The notes under the pieces were generated by a model. That model was not told where the DNA came from, ran no database searches, and was given only the letters and a program-made list of their open reading frames with translations. From the NCBI RefSeq assembly GCF_036250735.1, contig NZ_CP109430.1, positions 9,610,001-9,674,000 of the forward strand: a DNA stretch of 64,000 bases. The letters run 5' to 3'. The number at the start of each line of letters is the position of its first letter. Within the stretch, counting starts at the first letter, position 1. The position numbers were made by a program, and so were the translations under genes. This DNA is from Streptosporangium sp. NBC_01495. GTDB taxonomy: Bacteria > Actinomycetota > Actinomycetes > Streptosporangiales > Streptosporangiaceae. Positions 41,486 to 50,317 of the stretch are shown piece by piece.

Positions 41486-42826
41486 ATGCGCGACGCTCGC
41501 ATACGTCTGGGGACTCCGGGGCTGTGGCGTCCCCTCATGCCGGTCGTGTTAGTCGCGGGGCTCGGACTGTGCTCGGTAATCACGCTGGCCGTCGCACGCG
41601 CCGGAGGCGCCGGCGGTTATGCGACCCACCCCGTCTCGACGCTCGCACTGACGGGTGGCGCGATGGGGATCGTACTGCTGTCCCGACGGCTGGCCGATCG
41701 GGGTGACCGTACGGGCGGCGGCTGGCTCCTCGCGTTGGCCATCGCCGTCCTCATGTACCTCGTGCTCGGCGCGCTCACCGTGGTCGCGGTCACCGCCGAG
41801 TTCGGTATGGCGCCTCTCCTCGTCGGCGCCTGGGGTGGATGGTGGCCCGTACCCCTCGCCGTCTTGCAGCTTGCGGCACTGCGGGCGGAGCCGCGCGCCC
41901 GCCGGTGGTCGATCCTGGGCGGCGTCGTCATCGCCGGAGCGGTCGTCTGCCTGGCGCTGGACCTGGAGCCCGTGCAGCCGTTCATCGGCCACCCGCCGGC
42001 GACGCCGGAGGGTTGGCGCACCTCCGTCGCCACAGTCGCCGCCACCATCCTCGTCAGCGTCGTGCTACTCGCCGCCGTGCTGTTCCTGGCCTGTCGCGCG
42101 GCCCGCGTCCCGGCGGACGAACGCACGAGCGCCACGCTGGCCGCGGCCGCGGCGACGGTGGCCCCGCTGTTGATCGTCGTGTGCATGGGCACGGCCGTAG
42201 CCGACGATCCCGGTGACATCGCGCCGACGGACGGCAGCGTCGCATACTTGGTCTCGTTGGCTGCGGGCTGTCTCGTCGGGGCGGCGGCGCTCATGGCGTC
42301 CGCCGACACGACGGCCCGTCCCTCAGCGGTACGCCGACTGCTGTCAGGGGTTCTCGGTGGATACGCCGCCATCGGCGTGACGCTCTCCGCGACCTGGGCG
42401 GGGGCCGTGCTCTCCCCCGCCGGGCCGTTGTTTTCCGGTCTCGCCGTGGCCGCGCTCACCGCGGTCGTCGGCGTCGCCTGGTGGCGGACGTCCTCCGCGC
42501 TGACCGGGTTCGCCGTACCGTCCGTTGTTCAGCCCGCCGCGCCGCCTCTGCGACCGCCGGCCGCACCAGTGGCGTCACCTCGGCCGGGCACGGAGTCACC
42601 ACCCGGGTTCGAATTGCTCAGCCCGCGTGAGCGTGAGGTTCTCGCCCTCGTTGCCACAGGCGCCCGCGACGCTGCGATCGCCAAGCACCTGCATCTGTCG
42701 CAGCGCACTGTCGAGACGCATTTGCGGCGGATCTTCATCAAGCTCGGGCTTGAGAGCGACGACGGCCGCAACCGGCGGTTGCTCGCCGCCCGGGCCTGGT
42801 TGGAGGTCATGGGCACCGACACATAG
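41486..42826 (+). CDS. Membrane-embedded LuxR-type transcriptional regulator
   Basis: A 446-residue protein. Residues 10-345 contain about eight hydrophobic helices (LMPVVLVAGLGLCSVITLAV and others). After a Pro-rich linker the C-terminus is a LuxR helix-turn-helix: LLSPREREVLALVATGARDA, then HLHLSQRTVETHLRRIFIKL (about 380-425). It is a one-component regulator that should sense a membrane signal directly. I use ATG 41486; longer in-frame readings antisense to the neighbour have no support. The preceding GGGGGG may serve as ribosome site. Confidence 0.85.
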   Translation: MRDARIRLGTPGLWRPLMPVVLVAGLGLCSVITLAVARAGGAGGYATHPVSTLALTGGAMGIVLLSRRLADRGDRTGGGWLLALAIAVLMYLVLGALTVVAVTAEFGMAPLLVGAWGGWWPVPLAVLQLAALRAEPRARRWSILGGVVIAGAVVCLALDLEPVQPFIGHPPATPEGWRTSVATVAATILVSVVLLAAVLFLACRAARVPADERTSATLAAAAATVAPLLIVVCMGTAVADDPGDIAPTDGSVAYLVSLAAGCLVGAAALMASADTTARPSAVRRLLSGVLGGYAAIGVTLSATWAGAVLSPAGPLFSGLAVAALTAVVGVAWWRTSSALTGFAVPSVVQPAAPPLRPPAAPVASPRPGTESPPGFELLSPREREVLALVATGARDAAIAKHLHLSQRTVETHLRRIFIKLGLESDDGRNRRLLAARAWLEVMGTDT

Positions 42827-42892
42827 TTTGCTCGGCTTCCGACTCGATGACGAACAGCGTGAGCGGTTGCTGTACAACGCTGCTGGACGTGA

Positions 42893-42990
42893 CCGGGGAG
42901 ATTCCCCCGGAGAACATGTCCTCCGCCTGAAGCCGCAGCGCCTCACACCGTTCGCGCTCCGCACCAGACAGCCCTCCGCTTCTGTCTGAG
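42893..42990 (-). pseudogene. Possible IS630-type N-terminal trace
   Basis: One minus-strand frame reads GGLSGAERERCEALRLQAED then MFSGGISPV, like the start of IS630-family transposases (GLTAxERERRExxRLxAAxxFExGxS). No helix-turn-helix continuation follows. Homology is short and the call is tentative. The rest of 42827-43169 shows nothing else. Confidence 0.3.
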
Positions 42991-43169
42991 TACCTGATAC
43001 CTCCAGGCTGTCACCTGGGCAAACAGCACTGGCGAGCACCCCGGGCAACTCGTGACGCCCAGATTTCTTCATCAGTAGGTAGTCGTTCAACTGCTCAGGA
43101 AGGTTGTGATTCTGTCGATCAGCACCTGCGCCATGGCCCGTAAGTTCCCGTGGTTCCTTCTCGCCAGCG

Positions 43170-43592
43170 CTCCCGCCAACCGACGACTCCACCGCGTCGC
43201 TTCCGCTGCTCGGCCTATGCATCACCGCGCTCAAACACCGCCGACGAACCCAAGAGGAGGCCCGCAAGGCGGCCGGAGCGAAGTGGAAGAACTCCAATCT
43301 CGTCTTCACCACGAGGAACGGCACTCCGATCGAGCCGCGTAACTTCAACCGATCCTTTGAGGTTCAATGCCGCAAGGCGGGTGTCCCGCGCATCCGCGTC
43401 CACGACACCCGGCACACCTGCGCCTCGCTCCTGGCCGCCCTCGATGTCCACCCTCGAGTGGCGATGCGCATCCTGCGACACTCGCAGATCTCGATGACCA
43501 TGGACGTCTACCCGCAGATCCCATCACCCGAGACCCGGAAGGCACTGGATCGTTTGAATGCCAGTCTCGACACCGACGAAAGCGACCGCTAG
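43170..43592 (+). pseudogene. 5'-truncated tyrosine integrase
   Basis: About 140 codons encode the C-terminal catalytic part of an actinobacterial phage/ICE integrase: NLVFTTRNGTPIEPRNFNRS, then VPRIRVHDTRHTCASLLAAL with the HxxR box, MRILRHSQISMTMDVY with the second His region and the Tyr nucleophile (here VYPQI). The first catalytic Arg and the arm-binding N-terminus are missing, so it cannot act alone. It lies between tRNA-Arg scars 3 and 4. Confidence 0.85.
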
Positions 43593-43671
43593 ACGCAATC
43601 GCCCACACGGACCGACCGACGAAGGCCTTCCAGGATGCTCCTGGGAGGCCTTCGTGGTGAGTCTCGCGGAC

Positions 43672-44058
43672 TCACCACTCGGGAAGTTCGTGAGCGTCGG
43701 GATAGAGAACGATGATCTTCTCCAACAGCTCAGGGCTACCTGTCCGCACATCCCAATGGCCGCTGTCGAACGCCCGGATCCTCACCTCCGGCACCGACAA
43801 ACTGTCGCCATAGCCCACCAGCTCTCCATCGATGAGCCGGCAGTCCCCGCTGAACAGGTCGATGAGACGACTCGTGGTCACCAGTGAGTTCGCCGTGGCC
43901 TCGGTGATCGCTTCAAGCTCCGCAGAGACGAGCCAGTCGATGATCAATCGCCAGCGATAGCCCTCGATCAAGGCACCGAGGGAAGTGAGGACCTCCGCCA
44001 GGCCGACGTAGTGGCCTCCTCGCCAAGCCGCGAACGAGAGGACGCGGATCCCGGTCAC
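43672..44058 (-). CDS. Hypothetical protein
   Basis: A 128-residue soluble protein: VTGIRVLSFAAWRGGHYVGL at the start, then LAEVLTSLGALIEGYRWRLI, SLVTTSRLIDLFSGDCRLID (part) and a C-terminus with RAFDSGHWDVRTGSPELLEK. I recognise no family. GTG 44058 has GAGGGG 9 nt upstream; GTG 44067 abuts it. It follows the integrase fragment convergently. Confidence 0.55.
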   Translation of the reverse strand: MTGIRVLSFAAWRGGHYVGLAEVLTSLGALIEGYRWRLIIDWLVSAELEAITEATANSLVTTSRLIDLFSGDCRLIDGELVGYGDSLSVPEVRIRAFDSGHWDVRTGSPELLEKIIVLYPDAHELPEW

Positions 44059-44166
44059 GTGCCTCACCCCCTCAGCGGCGGATGCCTATCATACGGAGCA
44101 GACCCAGGACACTTGATCAGTGGCGGCCGTTAGACCCCGTTGCTGTACGGGTCGTGGACGCCCTCA

Positions 44167-44598
44167 TCACGCGACGGCCCTTGCGGTCGACCAGGCCGTC
44201 CAGCCCCGGCCGAGCACATACGCGGCCAGCAGGATGAGCGTGACCGCTCCGTCGGCGATCAGCGCCGTGCCAGCGCCGTCGGTTCCGCTGCCGAAGGACA
44301 GGGCGGCCAGGGTCAGGCCTAGCTTGTTGAGGATGGCGAGCTCCCAGATCCCGGCGTAGAGCCGGGGGCGGTAAGCCAGCAGCAGGAACACGCCCACGAA
44401 GACACCGAAGCCGAGCATGCGCCAGGTCTCGACCATCCGCGTGGCCGGTCCGGCGTCCGCGACGGCGCCCACTGCGCCGGCCACCGCGGCGACGGCGCCA
44501 GCGGCGGCGAGGATGAGCAGGGCCCGCGCGACGAGGTCACGGATCCGCGTGGAGCCGGTGCCGGTCTCGACGTGAAGGGATGGGGCACGAGTGGGCAT
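44167..44598 (-). CDS. Small membrane protein next to TetR repressor
   Basis: A 143-residue protein with four hydrophobic segments: LLILAAAGAVAAVAGAVGAV, MLGFGVFVGVFLLLAYR, LAILNKLGLTLAALSF and GAVTLILLAAYVLGRG. No family is recognised, but small four-helix proteins under a divergent TetR gene are common. The ATG lies 16 bp from the double operator at 44614-44650. Confidence 0.68.
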   Translation of the reverse strand: MPTRAPSLHVETGTGSTRIRDLVARALLILAAAGAVAAVAGAVGAVADAGPATRMVETWRMLGFGVFVGVFLLLAYRPRLYAGIWELAILNKLGLTLAALSFGSGTDGAGTALIADGAVTLILLAAYVLGRGWTAWSTARAVA

Positions 44599-44613
44599 CG
44601 ACGATACCTTCTT

Positions 44614-44650
44614 CCTAACGGTGTTAGGGCACTAACCTAACACCGTTAGG
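44614..44650. promoter_or_regulatory. Double TetR operator with 15-bp inverted arms
   Basis: CCTAACGGTGTTAGG and CCTAACACCGTTAGG are exact reverse complements with a 7-bp spacer. Each arm is itself a CTAAC-N3-GTTAG palindrome, so two repressor dimers could bind. It lies between the divergent membrane protein and TetR genes. Confidence 0.88.
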
Positions 44651-44672
44651 ACATTATGCGAAGGCGGGACGG

Positions 44673-45212
44673 ATGGCTTTCCACGCACTGAGCCGGCTCA
44701 CCCCACGAGCCCGGGAGATCGTGCAGACCGCGCGGCAGCTCCTCGAGCGGGAGGGCCCCGATGCACTGTCGATGCGTCGCCTCGCCGCCCAACTCGGGAT
44801 CCGCGCCTCCTCGATCTACGAACATCTCCGCGACAAGCAGGCACTGGAGGCGGCGCTGATCTCGGTCGGCTTCGAGGAGCAGGCCGAACTGTTCGCGCAG
44901 GCCGTCCATCAATCCGACGCTCCGATCGCCGCTCTCACCGTCGCGTACCGCGACTTCGCGCGCCGCCAGCCGAACCTCTATCGACTGATGACCGAGCGGC
45001 CCCTGCGCCGCGACCTGCTCACCTCCGGCGTCGAGGAGGCGGCCGCAATGCCGCTCCTCGACGCCACCGGCGGTGACCGCGAACGCGCACGTGCCATCTG
45101 GGCCTTCGCGCACGGCATGGTCATCCTTGAGCTGAACCAACGCTTCCCACCCGGCGCCGATCTCGACACCACCTGGCGCAAGGGCCTCGACGCGCTCCGC
45201 GGTACGGGCTGA
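44673..45212 (+). CDS. TetR-family regulator
   Basis: A 179-residue TetR protein. The helix-turn-helix region is GPDALSMRRLAAQLGIRASS followed by IYEHLRDKQALEAALI (about residues 28-63). The C-terminal domain has YRDFARRQPNLYRLMTERPL and GDRERARAIWAFAHGMVILE, the TetR_C_WHG-like pattern. The ATG is 23 bp from the double operator, so self-repression and control of the divergent membrane protein are expected. Confidence 0.88.
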   Translation: MAFHALSRLTPRAREIVQTARQLLEREGPDALSMRRLAAQLGIRASSIYEHLRDKQALEAALISVGFEEQAELFAQAVHQSDAPIAALTVAYRDFARRQPNLYRLMTERPLRRDLLTSGVEEAAAMPLLDATGGDRERARAIWAFAHGMVILELNQRFPPGADLDTTWRKGLDALRGTG

Positions 45213-45267
45213 GCGCCGCCTACTGCAACGTTCCTTAAAGCAGGTAGACGAACTTGCGGCGCAGGGT

Positions 45268-45831
45268 TCAAGGCTGTGGTGGTGGTCGTCCCCAGATCCA
45301 GGGCTGGGCGTGGGCGTTGAGCTGGGCGGTGGCCACGGCGACGGCGTGGGTGATCTCGGTGGCGTCGGCGAAGGTCTGTCCGGCGAACGCGGCCCGGCGC
45401 AGTAGTCGCCACCAGCCTTCGGCCAGGTTCAGCCAGCAGGCCTTGACCGGGATGAACACCTGGCGGATCCGCGGGTGACGCAACAGCCATTGGCGGACCC
45501 GCCAGCTGAAGTGGCTGGACAGATTGTCGGTGATGATGACGATCGGGCCGGTTGGCGGTGGCGATCTGCGTCAGCAACTGGATCCAGCCGTCACTGTTGC
45601 GCGAGGGCGCGCAGAAGGTGAACTCGGCTCCATCGCGGATGCGCAAGCCGCCGTATACCCAGGTCTTGTCGGTGCCGCGGGAGTAGGTCAGCGGCGCTTT
45701 GATCCGGTGCCCGTCGGGTGACCAGGCGGGCACGGGTGGGAAGGTGCGTGGGGTCACCGGCCCCAGCTCATCGGCGCAGATCACCGTGGTGCCTGGCGGC
45801 GAGTCGGTGTACAGGCCGATGACCTCAGCCC
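45268..45831 (-). mobile_element. IS630-family transposase remnant, truncated and frameshifted
   Basis: The minus strand encodes the DDE half of an IS630 transposase: VIGLYTDSPPGTTVICADEL with the first Asp, SRGTDKTWVYGGLRIRDGAE, then after a frameshift near 45540-45555 IVIITDNLSSHFSWRVRQWL with the second Asp and VKACWLNLAEGWWRLLRRAA with the Glu, ending at TGA 45268. The N-terminal helix-turn-helix is absent, and the copy stops near 45831, close to tRNA-Arg scar 4. It is inactive. Confidence 0.82.
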
Positions 45832-45923
45832 TTCCGGGGCTCTGCTGGGCAGACCTGTGCTTTTGGCTCCCAGGTTGGCTCCCACAGACACCGAAGAGAC
45901 CGGTTGAGCACCACAACGAAAAA

Positions 45924-46010
45924 GGCCCCTGATGGCGTAATGCCTGCTCAGGGGCCTTCTTGCATGTGTGCGGCCGGAGGTACTCGAAACCCCAACCTTC
46001 TGATCCGTAG
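45924..46010 (-). repeat. tRNA-Arg scar copy 4 with U-tract terminator
   Basis: The tRNA-Arg(ACG) 3' half lies at 46010-45970 and the hairpin GGCCCCTGA/TCAGGGGCC at 45956-45924. On the minus strand the hairpin is followed by TTTTTCG, so this copy keeps a complete intrinsic terminator. It is the last scar seen; sequences to its right (to the window end) could belong to one or more elements inserted at the same tRNA. The interval to 46395 has no other supported gene. Confidence 0.78.
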
Positions 46011-46395
46011 TCTCAGGCATAGGGTCCAAGCAGGTTCGCCGAGGTCCGTTTCCCCTGGTAGTGGCCTTTCTCGTATCGCGACGAACCCCAGTGAACTCGC
46101 GCTGGTTGCTACAGCCGTTGCTACAGCAGTGTCGTCGCCTACCTGCTCATACGAATGACGGCATAGGCGCACGTCTACGCGGTGGATGACGTCTCGTCAT
46201 CCACCGCGTGTGGCCGGAGTTGTGTGAGTCCTCAGCATCAAGCAAGTCACTCGCGACGAGCACAGTCGTCTGGCCGAGCTGATGCGAATCGCCGCGAATC
46301 CGCTACGGGTCCGACTGCTGGAGGTGAGGCAGCCCGCGTAATCGGCCCCCGGCGGGGGCTCGTCTTCGATCCGCTCGTAGGCCAGGATCGAGGGC

Positions 46396-47409
46396 ATGCG
46401 AATCCTCATCCTCGGCGGCACGAAGTTCCTCGGGCGCATCGTGGCGGAAGAGGCGCTGCGTCGCGACCACAACGTGGTCACGTTCAACCGCGGCACATCG
46501 GGCGGTGACGTGCGCGGTGTCGCGCCGGCCCGCGGGGACCGCACCAGCAGCCGGGATCTGGCGGCGCTCGCCGCGCAAGGCGACTGGGACACCGTGATCG
46601 ACACCAGCGGCATGACGACCTCCATGGTGGAAGGCTCCACCCGCGCGCTGGCCAACGCCGTCAACCAGTACGTGTTCATCAGCACGGTGAACGTCTACAA
46701 GGGCTGGCCCGTCGACCCGCTCGACGACGACTCACCCGTCCGCGACTACACCCCGGCCGGACCGCCGGGTGAAAGCGACGCCGACGAGTACGGCCGCCTC
46801 AAGGCCGGATGTGAGCAGGCCGTCACGAGCGTCTTCGGAGAGCGCGCCACGCTGCTGCGGCCCAGCGTCATCCTCGGCCCGCACGAGTACGTCGGCCGCA
46901 TCCCCTGGTGGCTGTCTCGGATCCAGGCCGGCGGCCGGGTCCTGGCGCCCGGCCGCCCCGAGTGGCCCATCCAGCCGATCGACGTCCGCGACGTCGCGGC
47001 CTTCGCCCTGGACGTCGCTGAACGGAACCTCACCGGGTCCTACAACCTCGCCGCCCCGATCGGACACAGCACGTTCGGCGCGTTCCTCGGTGCGTGCCGG
47101 GAGATGACCGGTGCCGACGCCGAACTTGTGTGGGTCGACGACGCGTTTCTCCGCGACCACGGAGTCCCCGAGTGGGTGGGGCTGCCCCTGTGGCGCGACT
47201 ACCAGGGCACATGGCATGTGGACGCTGCCCGTGCTCGCGCCGCGGGCCTGACGTGCCGCCCGCTGGAGGAGACCGTCGCCGACACCTACGCGTGGCTACG
47301 CGGCGGGGCTGTGGTCTCCTCCGAACGGTCCGCTGAACTGGGCATCACCCGCGAGCGCGAAGCGGAAATCCTCGCCGCGTGGGACGCCCGCGGCGAGGCC
47401 GCCGGCTAG
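46396..47409 (+). CDS. NAD-dependent epimerase/dehydratase-family protein (extended SDR)
   Basis: A 337-residue extended SDR. The N-terminus MRILILGGTKFLGRIVAEEA carries the GGTKFLG variant of the nucleotide loop, with NRGT after strand 2. VFISTVNVYKGW and YGRLKAGCEQAV supply Ser/Tyr/Lys-type residues (Y-G-R-L-K), and FNLA-like text YNLAAPIGH follows. The GGTKFLG group includes atypical reductases of unknown substrate. Its stop overlaps the convergent XRE gene by 4 nt. Confidence 0.85.
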   Translation: MRILILGGTKFLGRIVAEEALRRDHNVVTFNRGTSGGDVRGVAPARGDRTSSRDLAALAAQGDWDTVIDTSGMTTSMVEGSTRALANAVNQYVFISTVNVYKGWPVDPLDDDSPVRDYTPAGPPGESDADEYGRLKAGCEQAVTSVFGERATLLRPSVILGPHEYVGRIPWWLSRIQAGGRVLAPGRPEWPIQPIDVRDVAAFALDVAERNLTGSYNLAAPIGHSTFGAFLGACREMTGADAELVWVDDAFLRDHGVPEWVGLPLWRDYQGTWHVDAARARAAGLTCRPLEETVADTYAWLRGGAVVSSERSAELGITREREAEILAAWDARGEAAG

Positions 47410-48839
47410 GACGGGCCGGGGGGAAGCGCCCGGATCGTCGATCCAGTGGCGAACTCGACGAGGTCATCGGCGAGTTCGTGAACCGCCCGTGTCTCCTGCA
47501 TCCTGGCCAGCGGAACCCGCATCCCTTTCAGGCGGCGCAGGATCGGGATGGTCCGCATGTCCTCGGGCAGGGTCAGCACCGGGCGGAGCGTGGCGTGAGC
47601 GGCGGCCACGTCGCCGAGCAGCAGCCGGGCCGTGCTCATGTCCAGCAGGATGGTGGCGTCCACGATCGGGGAACGCTCCTCGGGCGGCGCGGCCTGCGAG
47701 ATGGCCAGCGCCCGCTGGGCGTGGTCGAGAATCAGGTCTGTGAGGTGCCGCAGGGCTGCCGGGTCGAGTTCAGTGTGGCGCCGCTGCACCACCTCCAGGA
47801 ACGCGCTGGACGCGCATCGCTCCTCCCGAACTGGATCCCACACGAACAGGCCGCCGACGTACTCCAGATCGTCCTCGCCCTCCTGCGCGGAGGCACGTGC
47901 GTCCTGGGCGTCGCGCACCGCCTGCAGCGTCTGTTCTGGATTGCCCAGATGTGACCAGGTTCGGGCCCGGATGCTGCTCAGGCGGGCAGCTGCTACTCCG
48001 GTCGGCTGGTGCTCCTCCCCGCGGCGGACCGCGACCAGCGCGTCGTTGGGGCAGTCGTTCCAGTAGGACGAGGTGGCCTGCATGCCGCGGGCCCACACCG
48101 CGAGAGGGACGTGCCCGATGTTGTTGCCGTGAACCCAAGCCGCGCGGGCGTGGTCGGTGGCCATCCGGTGCTCGCCCAGGTCGATGCACGCCTCAGCGAG
48201 CATCGAGCACAGCAGCCCGTTCATGAGCGACAGGTCTCGGAGCTGGTCCGGGTTGCGGGTCTGCCGGGTCTTGTCCTCTACGCGATCCCGTAACGCTGTG
48301 ATCATGGGGAACATCGCGATCGGCGACCGGCTCAGGTAGGTCCGGGCGAGCGCAGTAACGTCGGCCTCAAGGACTTCCAAGGCCGATCGGCCGAGCGCCG
48401 TTTCGGCGAGGGCAGCGGACTCACGGGACTGTTCAGCAGCAAACATCATCAACTCATGCAAGCTCGTAGGAATCGGCCGGATGACCGAAGGATCGGGCGC
48501 ACTCCGTATGGCGTCGTACGTTGGTGACACGTCAATGACGTCCGGGCCAGGAATGGGCACCACAGCGACAGGGACCTTGGTAAATAGCTGCTGAGCCGGG
48601 CAGTTGAACATCGCCTCAAGCACCTGGCACGCATCGATATTCGGAAGCCCTTTGAGTTCCCCAGAAAGCCACCGCTGATACTGCCGTCTTTCCACCGTCA
48701 GCCCTTGCAGATCAGCCGCGTTGGCGGCCTTTTCGTAAACGCGGACAAATAGCTTGTACGGCAGCAGATTACGAGCGCGGACAAGCTGCTTCAGGTGAGT
48801 CTCCTCCGCCTGCTCCATCCCGAGCCAGCCCTTCACCAT
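47406..48839 (-). CDS. XRE/TPR-type transcriptional regulator
   Basis: A 477-residue protein. The N-terminal helix-turn-helix is LTVERRQYQRWLSGELKGLP followed by NIDACQVLEAMFNCPAQQLF (about residues 40-80), the pattern of large Streptomyces XRE regulators. The remainder is helical with TPR-like repeats (AALAETALGRSALEVL, LCSMLAEACIDLGEHRMATD and others). Such proteins often control a divergent small metabolic cluster. Start choices are ATG 48839, GTG 48836 and ATG 48818; AGGA lies 2-5 nt upstream of the first two. Four ATGTC boxes lie 60-110 bp upstream. Confidence 0.83.
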   Translation of the reverse strand: MVKGWLGMEQAEETHLKQLVRARNLLPYKLFVRVYEKAANAADLQGLTVERRQYQRWLSGELKGLPNIDACQVLEAMFNCPAQQLFTKVPVAVVPIPGPDVIDVSPTYDAIRSAPDPSVIRPIPTSLHELMMFAAEQSRESAALAETALGRSALEVLEADVTALARTYLSRSPIAMFPMITALRDRVEDKTRQTRNPDQLRDLSLMNGLLCSMLAEACIDLGEHRMATDHARAAWVHGNNIGHVPLAVWARGMQATSSYWNDCPNDALVAVRRGEEHQPTGVAAARLSSIRARTWSHLGNPEQTLQAVRDAQDARASAQEGEDDLEYVGGLFVWDPVREERCASSAFLEVVQRRHTELDPAALRHLTDLILDHAQRALAISQAAPPEERSPIVDATILLDMSTARLLLGDVAAAHATLRPVLTLPEDMRTIPILRRLKGMRVPLARMQETRAVHELADDLVEFATGSTIRALPPGPS

Positions 48840-48898
48840 GGGTCCTGTCGATCGCAGGGTAAGCGGCAACGCCCAGCAGTGGAAGCTACGCGCGCCCT

Positions 48899-48951
48899 AC
48901 ATGTCACAAATGTCCCACCCGCGACACACAGATGTCCCGCACATGTCCCAA
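48899..48951. promoter_or_regulatory. Four ATGTC(CCA) boxes between the XRE regulator and the ACP-enoyl reductase gene cluster
   Basis: ATGTCACA (48901), ATGTCCCA (48910), ATGTCCCG (48932) and ATGTCCCA (48943) occur as two similarly spaced pairs (9 and 11 bp apart, pairs 31-33 bp apart). They sit in the 212-bp gap between the divergent XRE gene and the first gene of the cluster. This is a plausible operator of the XRE regulator. Confidence 0.65.
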
Positions 48952-49051
48952 CTGGACTTGAAAAGACACCGCCGGGACCCTCCCAAAGTCACTGAGTGCG
49001 CCTTCATGCTCAACCCACTCGCACCCGTCTTCCAGCGTTTGAGGGTCCCTC

Positions 49052-49489
49052 ATGAAACCTTGTGAGCAGTCTCCTGCCATCAGCGGTGCTGACGCAGACG
49101 CCGCGCATTCGACGCAATTGGCAGTCCAGGAGTACGACGGGCCGGGGGTAAGCGACGAAACGGCGGAGAGACACGACAGGGCGTTGGCCGTCGTGCAGCG
49201 ACTGCTGAAAGCGAAGGAAGTTCATACCCTCGCCGTCCACACGATCGCCCTGAAGCTGGGCCAGGCCCGCGAGCCCTGGCCGCCAGCACAGCAAACGCGA
49301 CGCACCCCCGAGCTTGTCGCTCACAGCCCTGAGGGCTGGGAGGTGGCGACCGTAACCGTGGGGACCCGCTCCAACTGCTACGTGGTTTCCCTGCCTTCGG
49401 TGGGCGTCACGGCCCAACTGGTGAACGCCAACCAGCCGCACGCGGTGGTGGATCTGATTCTCGCGGCGCTTCCAAAAGAGGCGGCGTGA
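49052..49489 (+). CDS. First gene of the ACP-enoyl reductase cluster; hypothetical
   Basis: A 145-residue soluble protein. It has a helical middle (ERHDRALAVVQRLLKAKEVH) and a beta-rich C-terminus with WEVATVTVGTRSNCYVVSLP and NANQPHAVVDLILAALPKEA. I recognise no family. GAGGG is 5 nt before the ATG. The stop overlaps the next start (TGATG), so it heads a translationally coupled string. Its place right after the XRE operator marks it as the lead gene. Confidence 0.7.
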   Translation: MKPCEQSPAISGADADAAHSTQLAVQEYDGPGVSDETAERHDRALAVVQRLLKAKEVHTLAVHTIALKLGQAREPWPPAQQTRRTPELVAHSPEGWEVATVTVGTRSNCYVVSLPSVGVTAQLVNANQPHAVVDLILAALPKEAA

Positions 49490-49671
49490 TGCTGGAGATA
49501 GCGGAGTTCAACGTCACAGAGAACCCGGACGGCACTTTCGAGGCGCGACGCAAAAACAGCCCCGAGGGCGCCCCTGCCGACGTGACCGAAGCCACGTTCC
49601 GAGACCTTGAGCTGGGATGCATGGCCGCACGGGTCAGGTGGACGATCTGGCCGGAGAGGAAGCCGCGGTGA
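49489..49671 (+). CDS. 60-residue hypothetical protein, coupled
   Basis: MLEIAEFNVTENPDGTFEAR followed by RKNSPEGAPADVTEATFRDL and ELGCMAARVRWTIWPERKP. It has a two-strand plus helix look and no membrane segment. The ATG overlaps the preceding stop by 1 nt, and its own stop overlaps the next GTG (GTGA), which supports it as a real gene although short. The function is unknown. Confidence 0.62.
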   Translation: MLEIAEFNVTENPDGTFEARRKNSPEGAPADVTEATFRDLELGCMAARVRWTIWPERKPR

Positions 49672-50276
49672 CCGGCGCCGCACCGACGCAGCTTCGAGCC
49701 CCGGCCGTCGTCGCACACGAAGACGAAGCCGTAGCGCAGCACGTCATCTTCGTGAATCACCCCACCGGGCCACGACTGCGGCATGCACGCCCTCGCCCAG
49801 GCGACTGGGGCCATGGGGTCCTGCGGGCTCGACAGAAGACGAACCGGCGGGGCCGCCCCATCTTCCCTGCGGTCCACACCCGTCGACAGTGGCAGTACAT
49901 CGACCTTGGGCTCTGCCAAATATGCACTAGGCCGGCACTCGATCAGGAGTCCGGGCGGTGGTCGTGGCTGCTCTCCGATGACGGCAAGTCAGCGGATCAG
50001 GGATACACCAACGCCCCGCCCACCTGCCGGGACTGCATCCCCGAGGCGATCGAGCAGTGCCCCCACCTTCGCAAGGCTGCGGTCACCTACACCGTGGGCA
50101 GTTACAAGCCCTACGGCGTCCTGGCGAACCTGTACGTGCCCCTCGGAGAGCTGGCTCTCCCCCTGGCGCAAGGGGTCGAGCTGACGCTGTCCGACGACCG
50201 CCTCGGGCGGGCTTTGGCCACCCAGCTCCTTGTGTGCCTCGACGACCTCCAGCCCGCGCCGCACCTGGCGGGCTGA
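49668..50276 (+). CDS. Hypothetical protein with a zinc-ribbon-like Cys4 motif
   Basis: A 202-residue protein. After a disordered start, IDLGLCQICTRPALDQESGR and PTCRDCIPEAIEQCPHLRKA (about residues 75-135) give CxxC plus CxxC, the spacing of a zinc ribbon or treble clef. The C-terminus GVELTLSDDRLGRALATQLL is helical. The GTG start overlaps the upstream stop. I do not recognise the family; a metal-binding accessory protein is a guess. Confidence 0.68.
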   Translation: MTGAAPTQLRAPAVVAHEDEAVAQHVIFVNHPTGPRLRHARPRPGDWGHGVLRARQKTNRRGRPIFPAVHTRRQWQYIDLGLCQICTRPALDQESGRWSWLLSDDGKSADQGYTNAPPTCRDCIPEAIEQCPHLRKAAVTYTVGSYKPYGVLANLYVPLGELALPLAQGVELTLSDDRLGRALATQLLVCLDDLQPAPHLAG

Positions 50277-50317
50277 ACCCCTCCTGCTCGACCTCCCATT
50301 CACCTACGGAGACACCG

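Noticed and set aside
46228..46341. A 36-residue frame (IKQVTRDEHSRLAELMRIAA)
   Set aside because: It is protein-like but has no start codon after the preceding stop and is too short to assign; possibly a fragment.
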